A DNA stretch of 64,000 nt, from positions 55,072 to 119,071 of the forward strand of contig NZ_KB893268.1 of the NCBI RefSeq assembly GCF_000374065.1. The letters run 5' to 3'. The notes under the pieces are model-generated. The model saw only the letters and a program-made list of their open reading frames with translations, was not told the origin of the DNA and searched no databases. This DNA comes from Spirosoma luteum DSM 19990 (GTDB lineage: Bacteria > Bacteroidota > Bacteroidia > Cytophagales > Spirosomataceae). Each line of letters begins with the position of its first letter. Position 1 is the first letter of the stretch. The translations under genes were made by a program, and so were the position numbers. Shown piece after piece: positions 18,820 through 28,371 of this stretch.

Positions 18820-19719
18820 ATGAGAACACAACGCCGGACATTTATCAAGCAGGCAACGGGTTTACTGGCCGTTTCCAGTTTGCTTAACCCAGTAGAAACC
18901 CTGGCTAACCGGGTAAAATCGGTTCTCGGGAAAGCTAAAAAACCACTGGTTGTATTTGTGACCGGCGATCATGAGTACAGTGGCGAACTGACGTTGCCCT
19001 TCATAGCGGCAGAGCTGGAAAAGAATTACGGGATGCAGACGAAAGTGCTCAAAGCGTACCCCGACTATAACGGAGAGAAGGATATTCCCGGTCTGGAAAG
19101 CCTGCGCGATGCCGACCTCGTCGTGTTTTACCTGCGCTGGCGGCAACTCCCCCAGGAGCAGCTAAACTACATTGATGCGTACCTGAAGTCAGGGAAACCG
19201 GTTATGGGCTTTCGAACCACCACCCACGCTTTCAATTTTCCCGACGGCGACCCCCGGCAGCGGTGGAACGCCTTTGGAGAATTTGCCTTTGGAGCTCCTC
19301 CGGGCTGGGGCGGTAAGGCGCAGCATACCCACTATGGGCATAAGAGCACAACAGATGTGACCATCATCCCCGCAGCGGCTAAAAATCCCATCCTGACGGG
19401 CGTGGCGCCGTCTTTCCATGCGGCATCCTGGTTGTATCGTACCCTGCCCGATTATCCTGTTAAAGGGTCAGTGCCGCTGCTGATGGGAAAATCCGTTAAC
19501 CCCGATAAAGCGGCCGTCGACAATCCTGTAGCCTGGACGTGGCAGAATCAGTGGGGCGGTAAAGCGTTTATGACGACACTTGGCCATCCGGAGGATTTCA
19601 ACGAAGAGCCGTTCCAGCGATTGGTTATCAACGCTATTCACTGGGAACTGGGCTTGCCGGTACCGAAACGCTGGAAAGGCAAAATTGACATCAACGTGCC
19701 CTACGGTCACCCCCAATAA
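18820..19719 (+). CDS. ThuA-domain protein, Tat-like leader
   Basis: The 299-residue protein opens with RRTFIKQATG, a twin-arginine-like leader. The ThuA (class I glutamine amidotransferase-like) fold is indicated by VVFVTGDHEYSGELTLPF, DADLVVFYLRWRQLP, and GHPEDFNEEPFQRLVINAI. ThuA domains are linked to sugar and trehalose utilisation and are common in PVC and Cytophagales genomes, but the reaction is not established. It lies 10 bp upstream of the large haem-binding protein, and the two are probably one transcript. Confidence 0.85.
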   Translation: MRTQRRTFIKQATGLLAVSSLLNPVETLANRVKSVLGKAKKPLVVFVTGDHEYSGELTLPFIAAELEKNYGMQTKVLKAYPDYNGEKDIPGLESLRDADLVVFYLRWRQLPQEQLNYIDAYLKSGKPVMGFRTTTHAFNFPDGDPRQRWNAFGEFAFGAPPGWGGKAQHTHYGHKSTTDVTIIPAAAKNPILTGVAPSFHAASWLYRTLPDYPVKGSVPLLMGKSVNPDKAAVDNPVAWTWQNQWGGKAFMTTLGHPEDFNEEPFQRLVINAIHWELGLPVPKRWKGKIDINVPYGHPQ

Positions 19720-19729
19720 TTCTGAACGT

Positions 19730-22700
19730 ATGAAACTCCTCATTGCCCGAAAAAATAGCCTTATGGGCCTGATACTTGTTGTCGGGCTGCTGTTGATTGC
19801 AGTTAGTGCCTTTAGAGTCAATACCGCGGAACTGATTCCCGTCAAAAAAGGGGAGCACATCGTTTTGCTGGGTGGTAATCTGGGGTCGAGGATGGTCAAT
19901 TTCGATCATTTCGAAACCGACATGCAGGTTCGATACCCGGATAGCTCGCTGTTTATCCGCAACATGTGCGACCCTGGCGATACGCCCGGCTTCCGGCCCC
20001 GTTCGGCCCGTTTCTCGCCCTGGGCTTTCCCCGGTGCCGAAAAATTCCAGACCGAATACGCTAATCCGTCCGATAGTCAGGGGACATTTCCATCCCCCGA
20101 TGAATGGCTGAACCAACTCAAAGCGGATGTCATCATCGCGTTCTTCGGGAACAGTGAGTCTTTTCAGGGACCGGCTGGTCTGGAAAATTACCGGGCGGAA
20201 CTGGATGCGTTTATCAAACATACCCTCGCTCAGAAATACAACGGAGCAGGTGCGCCCAAACTGGTGATCGTGTCGCCCATTGCGTACGAAGATTTGACGG
20301 ATTCGCTGGATGTGCCGGGCGGAAAAACCGAAAATGCCAATCTGGCCCTGTACACCAAAGCCATGCAGGACGTGGTCGAAAAGAACAGTCAGAACGCCGG
20401 ATCGGTCTTTTTCGTCGATGCGTTCACGCCTTCCCAAAGCTGGTATAATGCCAGTAAAGCACCGTTGACCATCGACGGATCGCAGCTGAACGATGCGGGT
20501 TACCGGAAACTGGGTGCACTGCTGGCGGATGAGGTATTCGGGAAGGCAGCACCCAAAGCCGGTACCAACCGGGAACTGGTGTACCAGGCCGTGCAGGAAA
20601 AGAACTGGATGTGGCTCAACGATTACAAAATTCCCAATGGCGTACACGTGTACGGTCGTCGGTACAAACCGTTTGGTCCCGATAACTACCCCGCCGAAAT
20701 CGAGAAAATCCGGCAGATGACCATCATCCGGGATTCGGCGGTATGGATAGCGGCCACGCAGGGCAGAAGGATAGACCTGGCAGCGGCCGATAAAAATACC
20801 CGCACCCTGCCGCCCGTCAACACTAATTTTAACCCCGAAGCCAACGGCAGCCTGACGTATCTGTACGGCAAGGATGCCCTCAATGAACTTAAGGCTGCTC
20901 CCGGCTACCAGATTGAGTTGTTTGCGTCGGAAGTGGAGTTTCCCGATCTGGCGAACCCTGTTCAGATGACCTTCGACAACAAGGGTCGGCTATGGGTAGT
21001 GACTATGCCATCGTACCCGCACTACAAGCCCGGCGACACTAAACCTAACGACAAAATCCTGATTCTGGAAGATACCGACAACGACGGGAAGGCGGACAAA
21101 CAAACCATCTTTGTCGAAGGACTGCACGTGCCGGTAGGTTTTGAACTGACTCCCGAAGGCGTGTACCTGTCGCAGGGTACGAATCTGAAACTCTACACCG
21201 ATACCAATGGCGACGATAAGGCCGATAAGGTGACTATTATCATGAGTGGCTTCGATGACCATGATACGCACCACGAAATCAGTGCCTACGCGTCCGACCC
21301 GTCGGGGGCTATTTACATGGGTGAGGGTGTTTTTCTGCATACCGATGTTGAATCAGCCTACGGCACCGTTCGGGCTACCAACGGTGGTTTTTACCGCTAC
21401 GCGCCCCAACTGCATAAACTGGAGCGCACGGCGCAACTGGCCATTCCAAACCCCTGGGGTATTGCCTTCGATAAATGGGGGCAACCCATCTTTGCCGAAA
21501 CATCCAGCCCCGATGTGCGGTGGATGCTGCCCGGCACCGTGCTGCCCCGCTACGGCGAGTCGACGGATAAGTCGTTCCAGTTGATTGAGGATTCGCAGCG
21601 GGTACGGCCCACCTCCGGCCTGGAGTTTGTATCCAGTCGCCACTTTCCGGACGATGTACAGGGTAATTTTCTGATCAACAATACCATCGGATTTCTGGGA
21701 ATGAAGATGCACACCCTGAAAGACCAGGGAACGGGTTTCAGGAGTAATTTCGTAACGGACCTGGTAAAGGGCAACGACAGGAATTTTCGCCCCGTCGATA
21801 TGGAGTTTGCGCCGGATGGGTCGCTTTACTTCATTGACTGGCACAACATCCTGATCGGGCACATGCAGCACAACGCCCGCGACCCGCTGCGGGACCACGT
21901 CCACGGCCGGGTGTACCGGGTTACGTACCCATCGCGTCCGCTGGTAACCCCGGCAAAGGTGTACGGTGCCAGCATCGACGAGTTGCTGGATAACCTGAAA
22001 CTGCCCGAATACCGCACCCGTTACCGCACCCAGCGCGAACTGCGGGGCCGGAAAGCATCGGAGGTGCTGCCCAAAATTACGCAGTGGTTGGCCGCGCTGG
22101 ATAGAAATGACTCCAATTACGAACACAATCGGCTGGAAGCGCTCTGGGCCACCTGGGGATTGGATAAAGTAGATCAGCCGTTGTTGCGACAGGTGTTGAA
22201 ATCGCCCGATTTCCACGCCCGTGCCGCAGCCGTGCGGGTGGTTCGGTACACGGGTCATCAAGTAGCCGACCAGGCCGATTTGCTGATGCAGGCCGCCCGC
22301 GACGATAACGGTCGGGTCCGGCTGGAAGCCATTGTGGCCGCTTCCTGGATTGGTAAAGAGAAGGGGTTACCCATTCTGGCCGAAGCCAAAAAGAAACCGC
22401 TGGACGAATGGATGCTGCCCGCCTACGAAACGGCGGTAGCGCACCTGAACGGTGAGTCGGTTCGGAAAAAGACCGAAGCGGTGGTGAAGTCGAACCTGAA
22501 AGGGAAAGAACTGGCACTTTTCACTCAGGGGAAAGAAATTTACGGTCGGGATGGCTACTGCGCCACCTGTCACCAGCCGGATGGGAAGGGGCTATCGGCC
22601 TCCCAGTTTCCGCCCATTGCCAATAGCCCCTGGGTGCAGGGTAACGAAGACCGGCTAATAAAACTAGTGTTGAAAGGGTTGATGGGACCAATGGAGATTG

Positions 22701-22921
22701 ATGGGAAAAAGTATTCCGGTCAGGTGCCCATGACCCCCTTCGGTGGCCTGCTTAAAGATGATGAGGTAGCCGCTGTACTGACCTACGTTCGCAAATCGTT
22801 CGGCAACGATGCGTCGGCCATTACGCCCGAACAGGTGAAAAAGGTACGGGCCGCCACCAATAACAAAAAAGATTTTTACTCCCCCGGTCAGTTGCTGAAA
22901 GAGCACCCCATGGGGAAATAA
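19730..22921 (+). CDS. Large SGNH-like/dehydrogenase/HEAT/cytochrome c fusion (PVC-type haem-binding protein)
   Basis: The frame opens at 19580 but the ATG at 19730 is chosen, since it gives a membrane-anchored N-terminus (MGLILVVGLLLIAVSAF) and avoids overlapping thuA. The protein is then 1063 residues. Order: an SGNH-hydrolase-like region (about 35-330), a beta-propeller membrane-bound-dehydrogenase domain (about 400-760, with ELFASEVEFPDLANPVQM and DWHN), HEAT-like repeats (about 770-920), and a C-terminal class I cytochrome c with CATCH at 944-948. Such proteins are thought to be periplasmic sugar or alcohol oxidases passing electrons to haem. The SGNH block I Ser is not obvious (LLGGNLGSRM), so that part may be non-catalytic. 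Exact substrate unknown. Confidence 0.88.
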   Translation: MKLLIARKNSLMGLILVVGLLLIAVSAFRVNTAELIPVKKGEHIVLLGGNLGSRMVNFDHFETDMQVRYPDSSLFIRNMCDPGDTPGFRPRSARFSPWAFPGAEKFQTEYANPSDSQGTFPSPDEWLNQLKADVIIAFFGNSESFQGPAGLENYRAELDAFIKHTLAQKYNGAGAPKLVIVSPIAYEDLTDSLDVPGGKTENANLALYTKAMQDVVEKNSQNAGSVFFVDAFTPSQSWYNASKAPLTIDGSQLNDAGYRKLGALLADEVFGKAAPKAGTNRELVYQAVQEKNWMWLNDYKIPNGVHVYGRRYKPFGPDNYPAEIEKIRQMTIIRDSAVWIAATQGRRIDLAAADKNTRTLPPVNTNFNPEANGSLTYLYGKDALNELKAAPGYQIELFASEVEFPDLANPVQMTFDNKGRLWVVTMPSYPHYKPGDTKPNDKILILEDTDNDGKADKQTIFVEGLHVPVGFELTPEGVYLSQGTNLKLYTDTNGDDKADKVTIIMSGFDDHDTHHEISAYASDPSGAIYMGEGVFLHTDVESAYGTVRATNGGFYRYAPQLHKLERTAQLAIPNPWGIAFDKWGQPIFAETSSPDVRWMLPGTVLPRYGESTDKSFQLIEDSQRVRPTSGLEFVSSRHFPDDVQGNFLINNTIGFLGMKMHTLKDQGTGFRSNFVTDLVKGNDRNFRPVDMEFAPDGSLYFIDWHNILIGHMQHNARDPLRDHVHGRVYRVTYPSRPLVTPAKVYGASIDELLDNLKLPEYRTRYRTQRELRGRKASEVLPKITQWLAALDRNDSNYEHNRLEALWATWGLDKVDQPLLRQVLKSPDFHARAAAVRVVRYTGHQVADQADLLMQAARDDNGRVRLEAIVAASWIGKEKGLPILAEAKKKPLDEWMLPAYETAVAHLNGESVRKKTEAVVKSNLKGKELALFTQGKEIYGRDGYCATCHQPDGKGLSASQFPPIANSPWVQGNEDRLIKLVLKGLMGPMEIDGKKYSGQVPMTPFGGLLKDDEVAAVLTYVRKSFGNDASAITPEQVKKVRAATNNKKDFYSPGQLLKEHPMGK

Positions 22922-22927
22922 AAGTCA

Positions 22928-23012
22928 GTTTACGGTTTTGAGTTTGAGGTTTACAGTGGACCGGCGTCCTCACGGCCCGCGTCAGCCAACCATAAACCTC
23001 AAACCGTAAACC
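22928..23012. repeat. Intergenic inverted repeat, GGTTTACGG subfamily (copy 3)
   Basis: The left arm (from GTTTACGG at 22928) pairs with 22990-23011, with a 7-nt bulge. The tip carries GCGTCAGCCAAC. It fills the gap between the haem protein and the isomerase. Confidence 0.75.
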
Positions 23013-23039
23013 GAATACCTTAAACCAAAAACAAACTAC

Positions 23040-23894
23040 ATGCCTTCTCCCATTGGGTTCAACCTGCTAGTCTGGACGGCCGCTATATCCGAAAAAATGA
23101 ATCCCATTGCCGACCGGCTCAAAACGATTGGCTACGATGGGGTCGAGTGTTTCATCGATACGCAGGAGGTTGACGTCTATCGTCAGTTTGGCGACCACCT
23201 GAAGCAACTCGGACTGCTTAGCACCTGCGTCACGGTTGTTGGACCGGACACCAACCCCGCCAGTGACTCTGCCAGTGTCCGGGCGCAGGCCGTATCCCAT
23301 TTGAAGGGAGCCATTGACCGGGCTCACGCCCTGGGTGCGTCGGTACTATGCGGCCCGTTTCACTCCGCCTTTGCCACCTTTACCCGCCGGGAGCCGCAAC
23401 CCGACGAATACGCCCACAGTGCTGAAGTCCTGCACAAAGTAGGGGATTACGCCCGGCAGGCGGGTATCATACTGGCACCCGAAGCCCTGAACCGGTTTGA
23501 GTGTTACCTCTGCAATACCATGACTCAGTTGCTGGAACTGGTGCGCCAGACGGACCACCCTAACGTGCGGGCCATGTTCGATACGCACCATGCCAACATG
23601 GAGGAGAAGCACTTCCCGGATGCGCTTAAAACCATTGCACCGGTGCTGGCCCACGTCCACATCAGCGAGAACGACCGGGGTACGCCCGGTTCCGGCCATA
23701 TTCCCTGGGATGATACGTTCCGGACGCTGGCCGAACTGGACTACACCGGCTGGATGACCATTGAAGCCTTCACCCGGAACGATGTTGATTTCGCCAACTC
23801 TATCAACGTCTGGCGGGAGTTCAGCCAGCCCTGGGACATTGCTGAAAATGGGCTCAAATTCATCAAAATGATGCAGGAGAAGTACGCCGTCTAG
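23040..23894 (+). CDS. Sugar phosphate isomerase/epimerase (xylose isomerase-like TIM barrel)
   Basis: The 284-residue protein is an AP-endonuclease-2/xylose-isomerase-like TIM barrel. The metal-site pattern is visible as LAPEALNRFE (Glu), MFDTHHANMEE (Asp, His), HVHISENDRG (His) and MTIEAF (Glu). This arrangement is typical of D-tagatose/D-psicose 3-epimerases and hydroxypyruvate-isomerase-like enzymes. No signal peptide is seen, so it acts in the cytoplasm. Its stop codon overlaps the stop of the convergent SDR gene by four bases. Preferred sugar unknown. Confidence 0.88.
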   Translation: MPSPIGFNLLVWTAAISEKMNPIADRLKTIGYDGVECFIDTQEVDVYRQFGDHLKQLGLLSTCVTVVGPDTNPASDSASVRAQAVSHLKGAIDRAHALGASVLCGPFHSAFATFTRREPQPDEYAHSAEVLHKVGDYARQAGIILAPEALNRFECYLCNTMTQLLELVRQTDHPNVRAMFDTHHANMEEKHFPDALKTIAPVLAHVHISENDRGTPGSGHIPWDDTFRTLAELDYTGWMTIEAFTRNDVDFANSINVWREFSQPWDIAENGLKFIKMMQEKYAV

Positions 23895-24619
23895 AGCTGC
23901 GCCAGTCGGCCACCGTCGGCTACCAGCGTTGTGCCGTTGATGAAAGCCGCTTCGGACGAGGCCAAAAAGCAAATGGCGGCCGCAATGTTCTTCGGTGTGC
24001 CTACCTGCCCCGTAATTGTTTCGGTCCCGCTTTTTACGTTGGGGTTATCCCAGAGCATGGGTGTATCGACCGCGCCGGGTGCTACCACGTTGATGCGGGC
24101 CTGCTCGTGGGGGATTTCGAGACTCAGCCCACGAACGAAAGCCTCCATGGCGCCCTTGCTGGCCGCGTAGGGTACCACGTTGGGCGTGGTCTGGTGGGCA
24201 TGAACGGAACTGACCGCCACAATGGCCCCGCCCTTCATGTGAGGCAAACAGAGCTGACAAAGGCGAAAAAGAGCCCGTAGATTCACGTGCATAACCCGGT
24301 CCCAGTCGGCCGGGTCAAGCATCAGGATCGGCTCGAAGGTCATTACCCCCGCGTCGCTGATGAGTACATCTACCCGCTGCCAGGCAGCCAGTGTCTGCTC
24401 AACGGCCGCTACCAGCTGGGTATCGTCGGCTAGGTCGGTTTTAACGAAAATAGCGTTACTCCCCATCGCTTCAATCTCGGCTACCACGGCATCGCCATCG
24501 GCCTGGTCACGCCCTATACAGGCCACGCTGGCCCCTTCCCGGCCCAGTTGTACGGCAGTAGCCCGACCAATGCCGGAGGTTGCTCCGGTAACGATGGCTA
24601 CCTTATCCTTAAATCTCAT
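23891..24619 (-). CDS. SDR-family NAD(P)-dependent oxidoreductase
   Basis: A classical short-chain dehydrogenase of 242 residues. It has the cofactor motif TGATSGIG, the catalytic Ser (VAVSSVHAH) and YAASK (Tyr and Lys), and a C-terminal FINGTTLVADGG. The frame continues upstream to 24742 but the ATG at 24619 (MRFKDKVAIVTG) is where the family begins. It converges on the isomerase gene with overlapping stops. A sugar or polyol dehydrogenase role fits the neighbourhood but is not proven. Confidence 0.92.
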   Translation of the reverse strand: MRFKDKVAIVTGATSGIGRATAVQLGREGASVACIGRDQADGDAVVAEIEAMGSNAIFVKTDLADDTQLVAAVEQTLAAWQRVDVLISDAGVMTFEPILMLDPADWDRVMHVNLRALFRLCQLCLPHMKGGAIVAVSSVHAHQTTPNVVPYAASKGAMEAFVRGLSLEIPHEQARINVVAPGAVDTPMLWDNPNVKSGTETITGQVGTPKNIAAAICFLASSEAAFINGTTLVADGGRLAQL

Positions 24620-24765
24620 TCTTTGTCCTGTAAATATGGTTAACTGCCTACGTAACGCCCGATGAATGTGCAAGGTTTGAGACCGGTGGGCAACCTCGGG
24701 GTTTAATCCCGAAATGGGATAGCCTGAGAGCCCGACAATCAAGCCGGAGTATCGGTCAGTACGTA

Positions 24766-27423
24766 TTAGAATGGATAGCCGATGCCGAAGTTGATAACCA
24801 GCGGATTAGGGCCGCTGAAAAGCTGTTTGAAAGAAAACTCAGGCAGAACAAAACGCTTGTCGACCGGCCCGTCAAGCTGACTGATGTATTGCCGGGCGGG
24901 GTCCCATACTTTTACACCCCCATCAAAACGGATAACAAAAAAGGAGAAGTCGAGCCGCAGACCCACGCCCGTACCCACCGCGATCTGCGGCACGAACGTG
25001 TTGAATCGGAACGCCGTGCCGGGGCGATTGGTACTGTTGCTGAGCGTCCAGACATTGCCCGCATCGACAAAAATGGCTCCGTTTACGTCGGCCCCCAGGT
25101 GAAACAGCCGCCCACGCAACTCAGCTGAGCCCTCCAGCAACACGTTGCCCGGCTGCTCGAATTGATAGATAAACTGCCCCGTATTTTCGTTGATGGCGGG
25201 CGTGCCGGGGTCATTCTGGTAGGGGAAGGCGGAACCGGGGCCTAACCGGCGGGGTAGCCACGCCCGGATGCTGTTGCTACCTCCGGCAAAGAAATATTTC
25301 TCGTAGGGAACCGGGCCGCCATTGGGTCCGTAGCCGTACGCAATACCCGTGTTGATGCGGAAAGCGAGTGTGGTGTGAGTGCGGAGGGGGATATAATGCC
25401 GGTAATCGACGTTAGCCCGCAGGAACTTGTAAAACTGGAGACCCGTCACGTTGGTATCGCTCCAGCGGGCAACGGTCTTGTCCGAGAAAAAGTTGAGCGT
25501 GGTGCCACCCGATTCCAGTACCGTACGCAGAAAATTGGCCCGCCGGTTCTGGCCGGGGGTGTTGGTGTTATAGGTGTAGGCAAAGCTGAAACTCGAACTG
25601 AGCGACCGCCGAAAACTCAGGTAAACGGTACTGCCCAACTGCCGCAGCTGCTCCAGTTGATTCTGGAATGCTTCCCCCAGTTCCGTGTCGAAATTAGCGT
25701 TGATGAGGTTAATATCGGCAATCAGAAAACTGAACTGTTTGGTGGGGCTGGTTTGCCAGGTATAGGCCATCGTAGCTCGCAGCAACGACCGCCGGAAGTC
25801 GGGCCGGAAGGTGTTGTTAAAACTCAGACTGATCTGGGTGCGCGGGGCGTAGCGGTTAAACCGGAAGCGGAAGCGGCTGGGAAACAGAAGCTGGGGGAAT
25901 ATAAGCGAGCTGCTGATTCCCAATTCCTGCGATTTGTACACCTGGCGGGTAGCATTAGGATCGGTCAGGAAGCCCGTTTGTGCTTCTATCCCGTACCGAA
26001 CGGAGGTTTCGAAGGTTTCCAGCCCGCCAAACAGGTTGCGCACTCGGAATATCAGACTCCCAAAACCACCGGGGTATCCCTGCCCCTGATACAGCAATCC
26101 CGTTAGCCCACCTTCTGCGGTAGCTTCGTACTTATCCAGCGGGGTGGCTGTGATGAGCGTTCGCAACCGGCGGTTGGTGGTATCGGTAAAGTTGAGGTTA
26201 ACAAACTTGAACTGGTTGAGCAGAAACAACTGCCGCTGGGTATCGCGGTAGTCGCTCTGGCTGTACAACTGACCCGGTCGGAGCAGCACTTTCGACTCCA
26301 GCAGGCGCGTCGAAATATCCCGCCCACCCAGCAGATAAGTAATACCATTCCGTTTGACGGTATCCATCGGAGTTGCCAGCACGACTGGTGCGGTCAGGTC
26401 CGGCGCATCAGCCCCATTGATGCGTACTTCTACCTCGCCAATGTGGTAGATCGGATGGGCCAACAGGCCCGGTGGATTGGCAATTTGCAGGGCTACATCC
26501 ACATTACGACGGGTCGAATCGCCGGGTTCGAGTTTATCGTAGAACCGCCGGTCATTACCCCGCCGGATGGTGTCCACATTGGTGGCCCGGATGTACTGGC
26601 GTGAGAACGCATAGTAGCCCTGATCACGCAGTTGCGATTCTATCCGTACTCGCTCGCCGGTCATGTTCTCGAAATCGAACCGGTCGCCGGTTTTCAGGAG
26701 CGACTTATCGAACGATTTCCGAACGAGAGAATCAACGCGGGGATCGTCAATCTGGTAGGTGATGTTGCGCAGGTAGAAACCTTCGTTTTCCGTAATCAGG
26801 TAGTTTACCCGGATCTGCCGTCGGCGCAGGGTATCCAGTGCATAGGTAGTTTGGGCGTTGAAGAATCCTTTGTCGAACAGGTATTTCTGCATCTTGGCCG
26901 CATTGGCTTTCGCATCCGCTTCGGCAAAATAGGAGGGAGGCTCGCCCAGACTCCGCATCAGCCAGTTTCCTTCTTCGGCTTTTAGCCGCAGGTGTTTCAG
27001 TTTACGCCCGTAGCGCCGGTTGAGTTTTTTGAGTGCCTGCGGCTGGTCGGCCAGTTGCTGGCTTTCCTGTTCAAATTCGTTAGTTTTGGCCTCCAGCTCC
27101 TGTACAGCTTTCTGGTGGTCGTACCGGCTCAGGCCCAGTTCATAAAACCAGAGCGGGGGCGTGATGGGCAGGCCCAGAATCCGGCGGTTCGGCTTTTGCG
27201 GAACCAGACTTTCGAGGGATTCGCCCGGAACGGTGCGGTTGCCGCGTACGGTTTGAGCGGTCAAAATATACGCGTTAGGGCGTAGGTTTTTGGTACTCAG
27301 GCAGCCGGACAGGGAAATCAGGAACAATAGCAGACCTAACCGGGCTAGATGATGTATGTTGCCGGTTGTAAAACCAGCACCCCCGTCACGTAGCCTGGTG
27401 CCTATATCATACCTTTCTTTCAT
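24766..27423 (-). CDS. tamL: TamL-like Omp85/BamA-family outer-membrane lipoprotein
   Basis: From the ATG at 27423 the protein has 885 residues. A lipoprotein signal ends LISLSGC about 40 residues in, an unusually long n-region, but no nearer in-frame ATG exists. POTRA-like repeats follow (for example FYLRNITYQIDD and RIESQLRDQGYYAF). The C-terminal half is a BamA/TamA-type surface-antigen barrel with GGSNSIRAWLPRRLGPG and a terminal aromatic residue (GIGYPF). The lipidated TamA form is known from Bacteroidota as TamL, working with TamB in outer-membrane assembly. Its start codon overlaps the divergent methyltransferase start at the palindrome CATG. Confidence 0.88.
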   Translation of the reverse strand: MKERYDIGTRLRDGGAGFTTGNIHHLARLGLLLFLISLSGCLSTKNLRPNAYILTAQTVRGNRTVPGESLESLVPQKPNRRILGLPITPPLWFYELGLSRYDHQKAVQELEAKTNEFEQESQQLADQPQALKKLNRRYGRKLKHLRLKAEEGNWLMRSLGEPPSYFAEADAKANAAKMQKYLFDKGFFNAQTTYALDTLRRRQIRVNYLITENEGFYLRNITYQIDDPRVDSLVRKSFDKSLLKTGDRFDFENMTGERVRIESQLRDQGYYAFSRQYIRATNVDTIRRGNDRRFYDKLEPGDSTRRNVDVALQIANPPGLLAHPIYHIGEVEVRINGADAPDLTAPVVLATPMDTVKRNGITYLLGGRDISTRLLESKVLLRPGQLYSQSDYRDTQRQLFLLNQFKFVNLNFTDTTNRRLRTLITATPLDKYEATAEGGLTGLLYQGQGYPGGFGSLIFRVRNLFGGLETFETSVRYGIEAQTGFLTDPNATRQVYKSQELGISSSLIFPQLLFPSRFRFRFNRYAPRTQISLSFNNTFRPDFRRSLLRATMAYTWQTSPTKQFSFLIADINLINANFDTELGEAFQNQLEQLRQLGSTVYLSFRRSLSSSFSFAYTYNTNTPGQNRRANFLRTVLESGGTTLNFFSDKTVARWSDTNVTGLQFYKFLRANVDYRHYIPLRTHTTLAFRINTGIAYGYGPNGGPVPYEKYFFAGGSNSIRAWLPRRLGPGSAFPYQNDPGTPAINENTGQFIYQFEQPGNVLLEGSAELRGRLFHLGADVNGAIFVDAGNVWTLSNSTNRPGTAFRFNTFVPQIAVGTGVGLRLDFSFFVIRFDGGVKVWDPARQYISQLDGPVDKRFVLPEFSFKQLFSGPNPLVINFGIGYPF

Positions 27424-28183
27424 GCTTTCTAAAAATAAGCTTAAATATATCCAGTCGCTACACCAGAAAAAATACCGGCAGCAGCAGGGAGCCTTTCTGG
27501 TAGAAGGGGCCAAGAGCGTGCAGGAGGTATTACAATCCGGCTTTGCGGTTGAACTCGTGGTTGCCACCGAAGTATTCTACAAAGAAAACGCACACCTGAC
27601 AGACCACCAACGAACACCGGTCGAAATCGCGTCAGTGGCCGACCTGGAACGGGCCGGAACCCTGGAAAGCAACAACGCGGCCCTCGCTGTGGTCAGAACG
27701 AAAGAAAACCGCCCGCTATTGGCTGAACCGGGTGAGATTGCGTTAATACTGGACGATGTGCGCGACCCCGGCAACCTCGGTACCATTTTGCGCATTGCCG
27801 ACTGGTACGGGGTGCAGAAAATTCTCTGTTCCGAAACCACCGCTGATGTCTATAACCCTAAAGTTATTTCGGCCAGCAAGGGCTCCTTCACCCGCGTCGA
27901 CTGGTGGTACGGCGATATCGTATCCGTGTTAGACCAACTGGCTGGTTCATCCGGGCAGGCGGTGTACGGGGCGTTTCTGGATGGAGAAGATGTCCACCAA
28001 CTGGCGGCCAGCCGGGCGGGCGGTTACCTGATTATGGGTAACGAATCGAATGGTATCCGGCCCGCCGTAGCGCAGTACGTAACGAAACGGGTTACTATTC
28101 CCCGCTATGGTGAAGCCGAATCGCTGAACGTGGGTATCGCTACGGCCGTCTTGCTGGACAACATCCGGCAGCGAACATCGTGA
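27422..28183 (+). CDS. SpoU/TrmH-family RNA 2'-O-methyltransferase
   Basis: The start at 27422 is preferred over 27356 because MLSKNKLKYIQSLHQKKYR is the usual family N-terminus. The 253-residue protein has the small substrate-binding domain, then the SPOUT motifs: LDDVRDPGNLGTILRIADW (motif 1), LIMGNESNGI (motif 2) and ESLNVGIATAVLL (motif 3). These form the trefoil-knot SAM site. It most likely methylates rRNA or tRNA ribose; which nucleotide cannot be told. Its promoter must lie inside the tamL coding region. Confidence 0.93.
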   Translation: MLSKNKLKYIQSLHQKKYRQQQGAFLVEGAKSVQEVLQSGFAVELVVATEVFYKENAHLTDHQRTPVEIASVADLERAGTLESNNAALAVVRTKENRPLLAEPGEIALILDDVRDPGNLGTILRIADWYGVQKILCSETTADVYNPKVISASKGSFTRVDWWYGDIVSVLDQLAGSSGQAVYGAFLDGEDVHQLAASRAGGYLIMGNESNGIRPAVAQYVTKRVTIPRYGEAESLNVGIATAVLLDNIRQRTS

Positions 28184-28256
28184 TATTGATCGTGGTGTCA
28201 TGCCACGGCACTGCACTGGTTTTGAGAAACTGACATCACCACAACAAGCAATATCA
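28181..28256. repeat. Intergenic inverted repeat with unrelated arm sequence
   Basis: TGATATTG (28181-28188) and TGGTGTCA (28193-28200) pair with CAATATCA (28249-28256) and TGACATCACCA (28231-28241). The left arm begins at the methyltransferase stop codon itself, as in the other repeats that abut stop codons. Confidence 0.55.
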
Positions 28257-28371
28257 CCGGGGAAATCTGATAGCCACCACGTACCCACAACCGATGACAA
28301 ACGTGAGCTGTTTACCATCGACGCCGAAGTCCTCTGAATACTGACGGATTCATCAGCAGAATAATGAGCCT

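Noticed and set aside
25375..26106. Plus-strand open frame of 243 codons inside tamL
   Set aside because: It is antisense to the conserved Omp85 barrel and shows no domain of its own.
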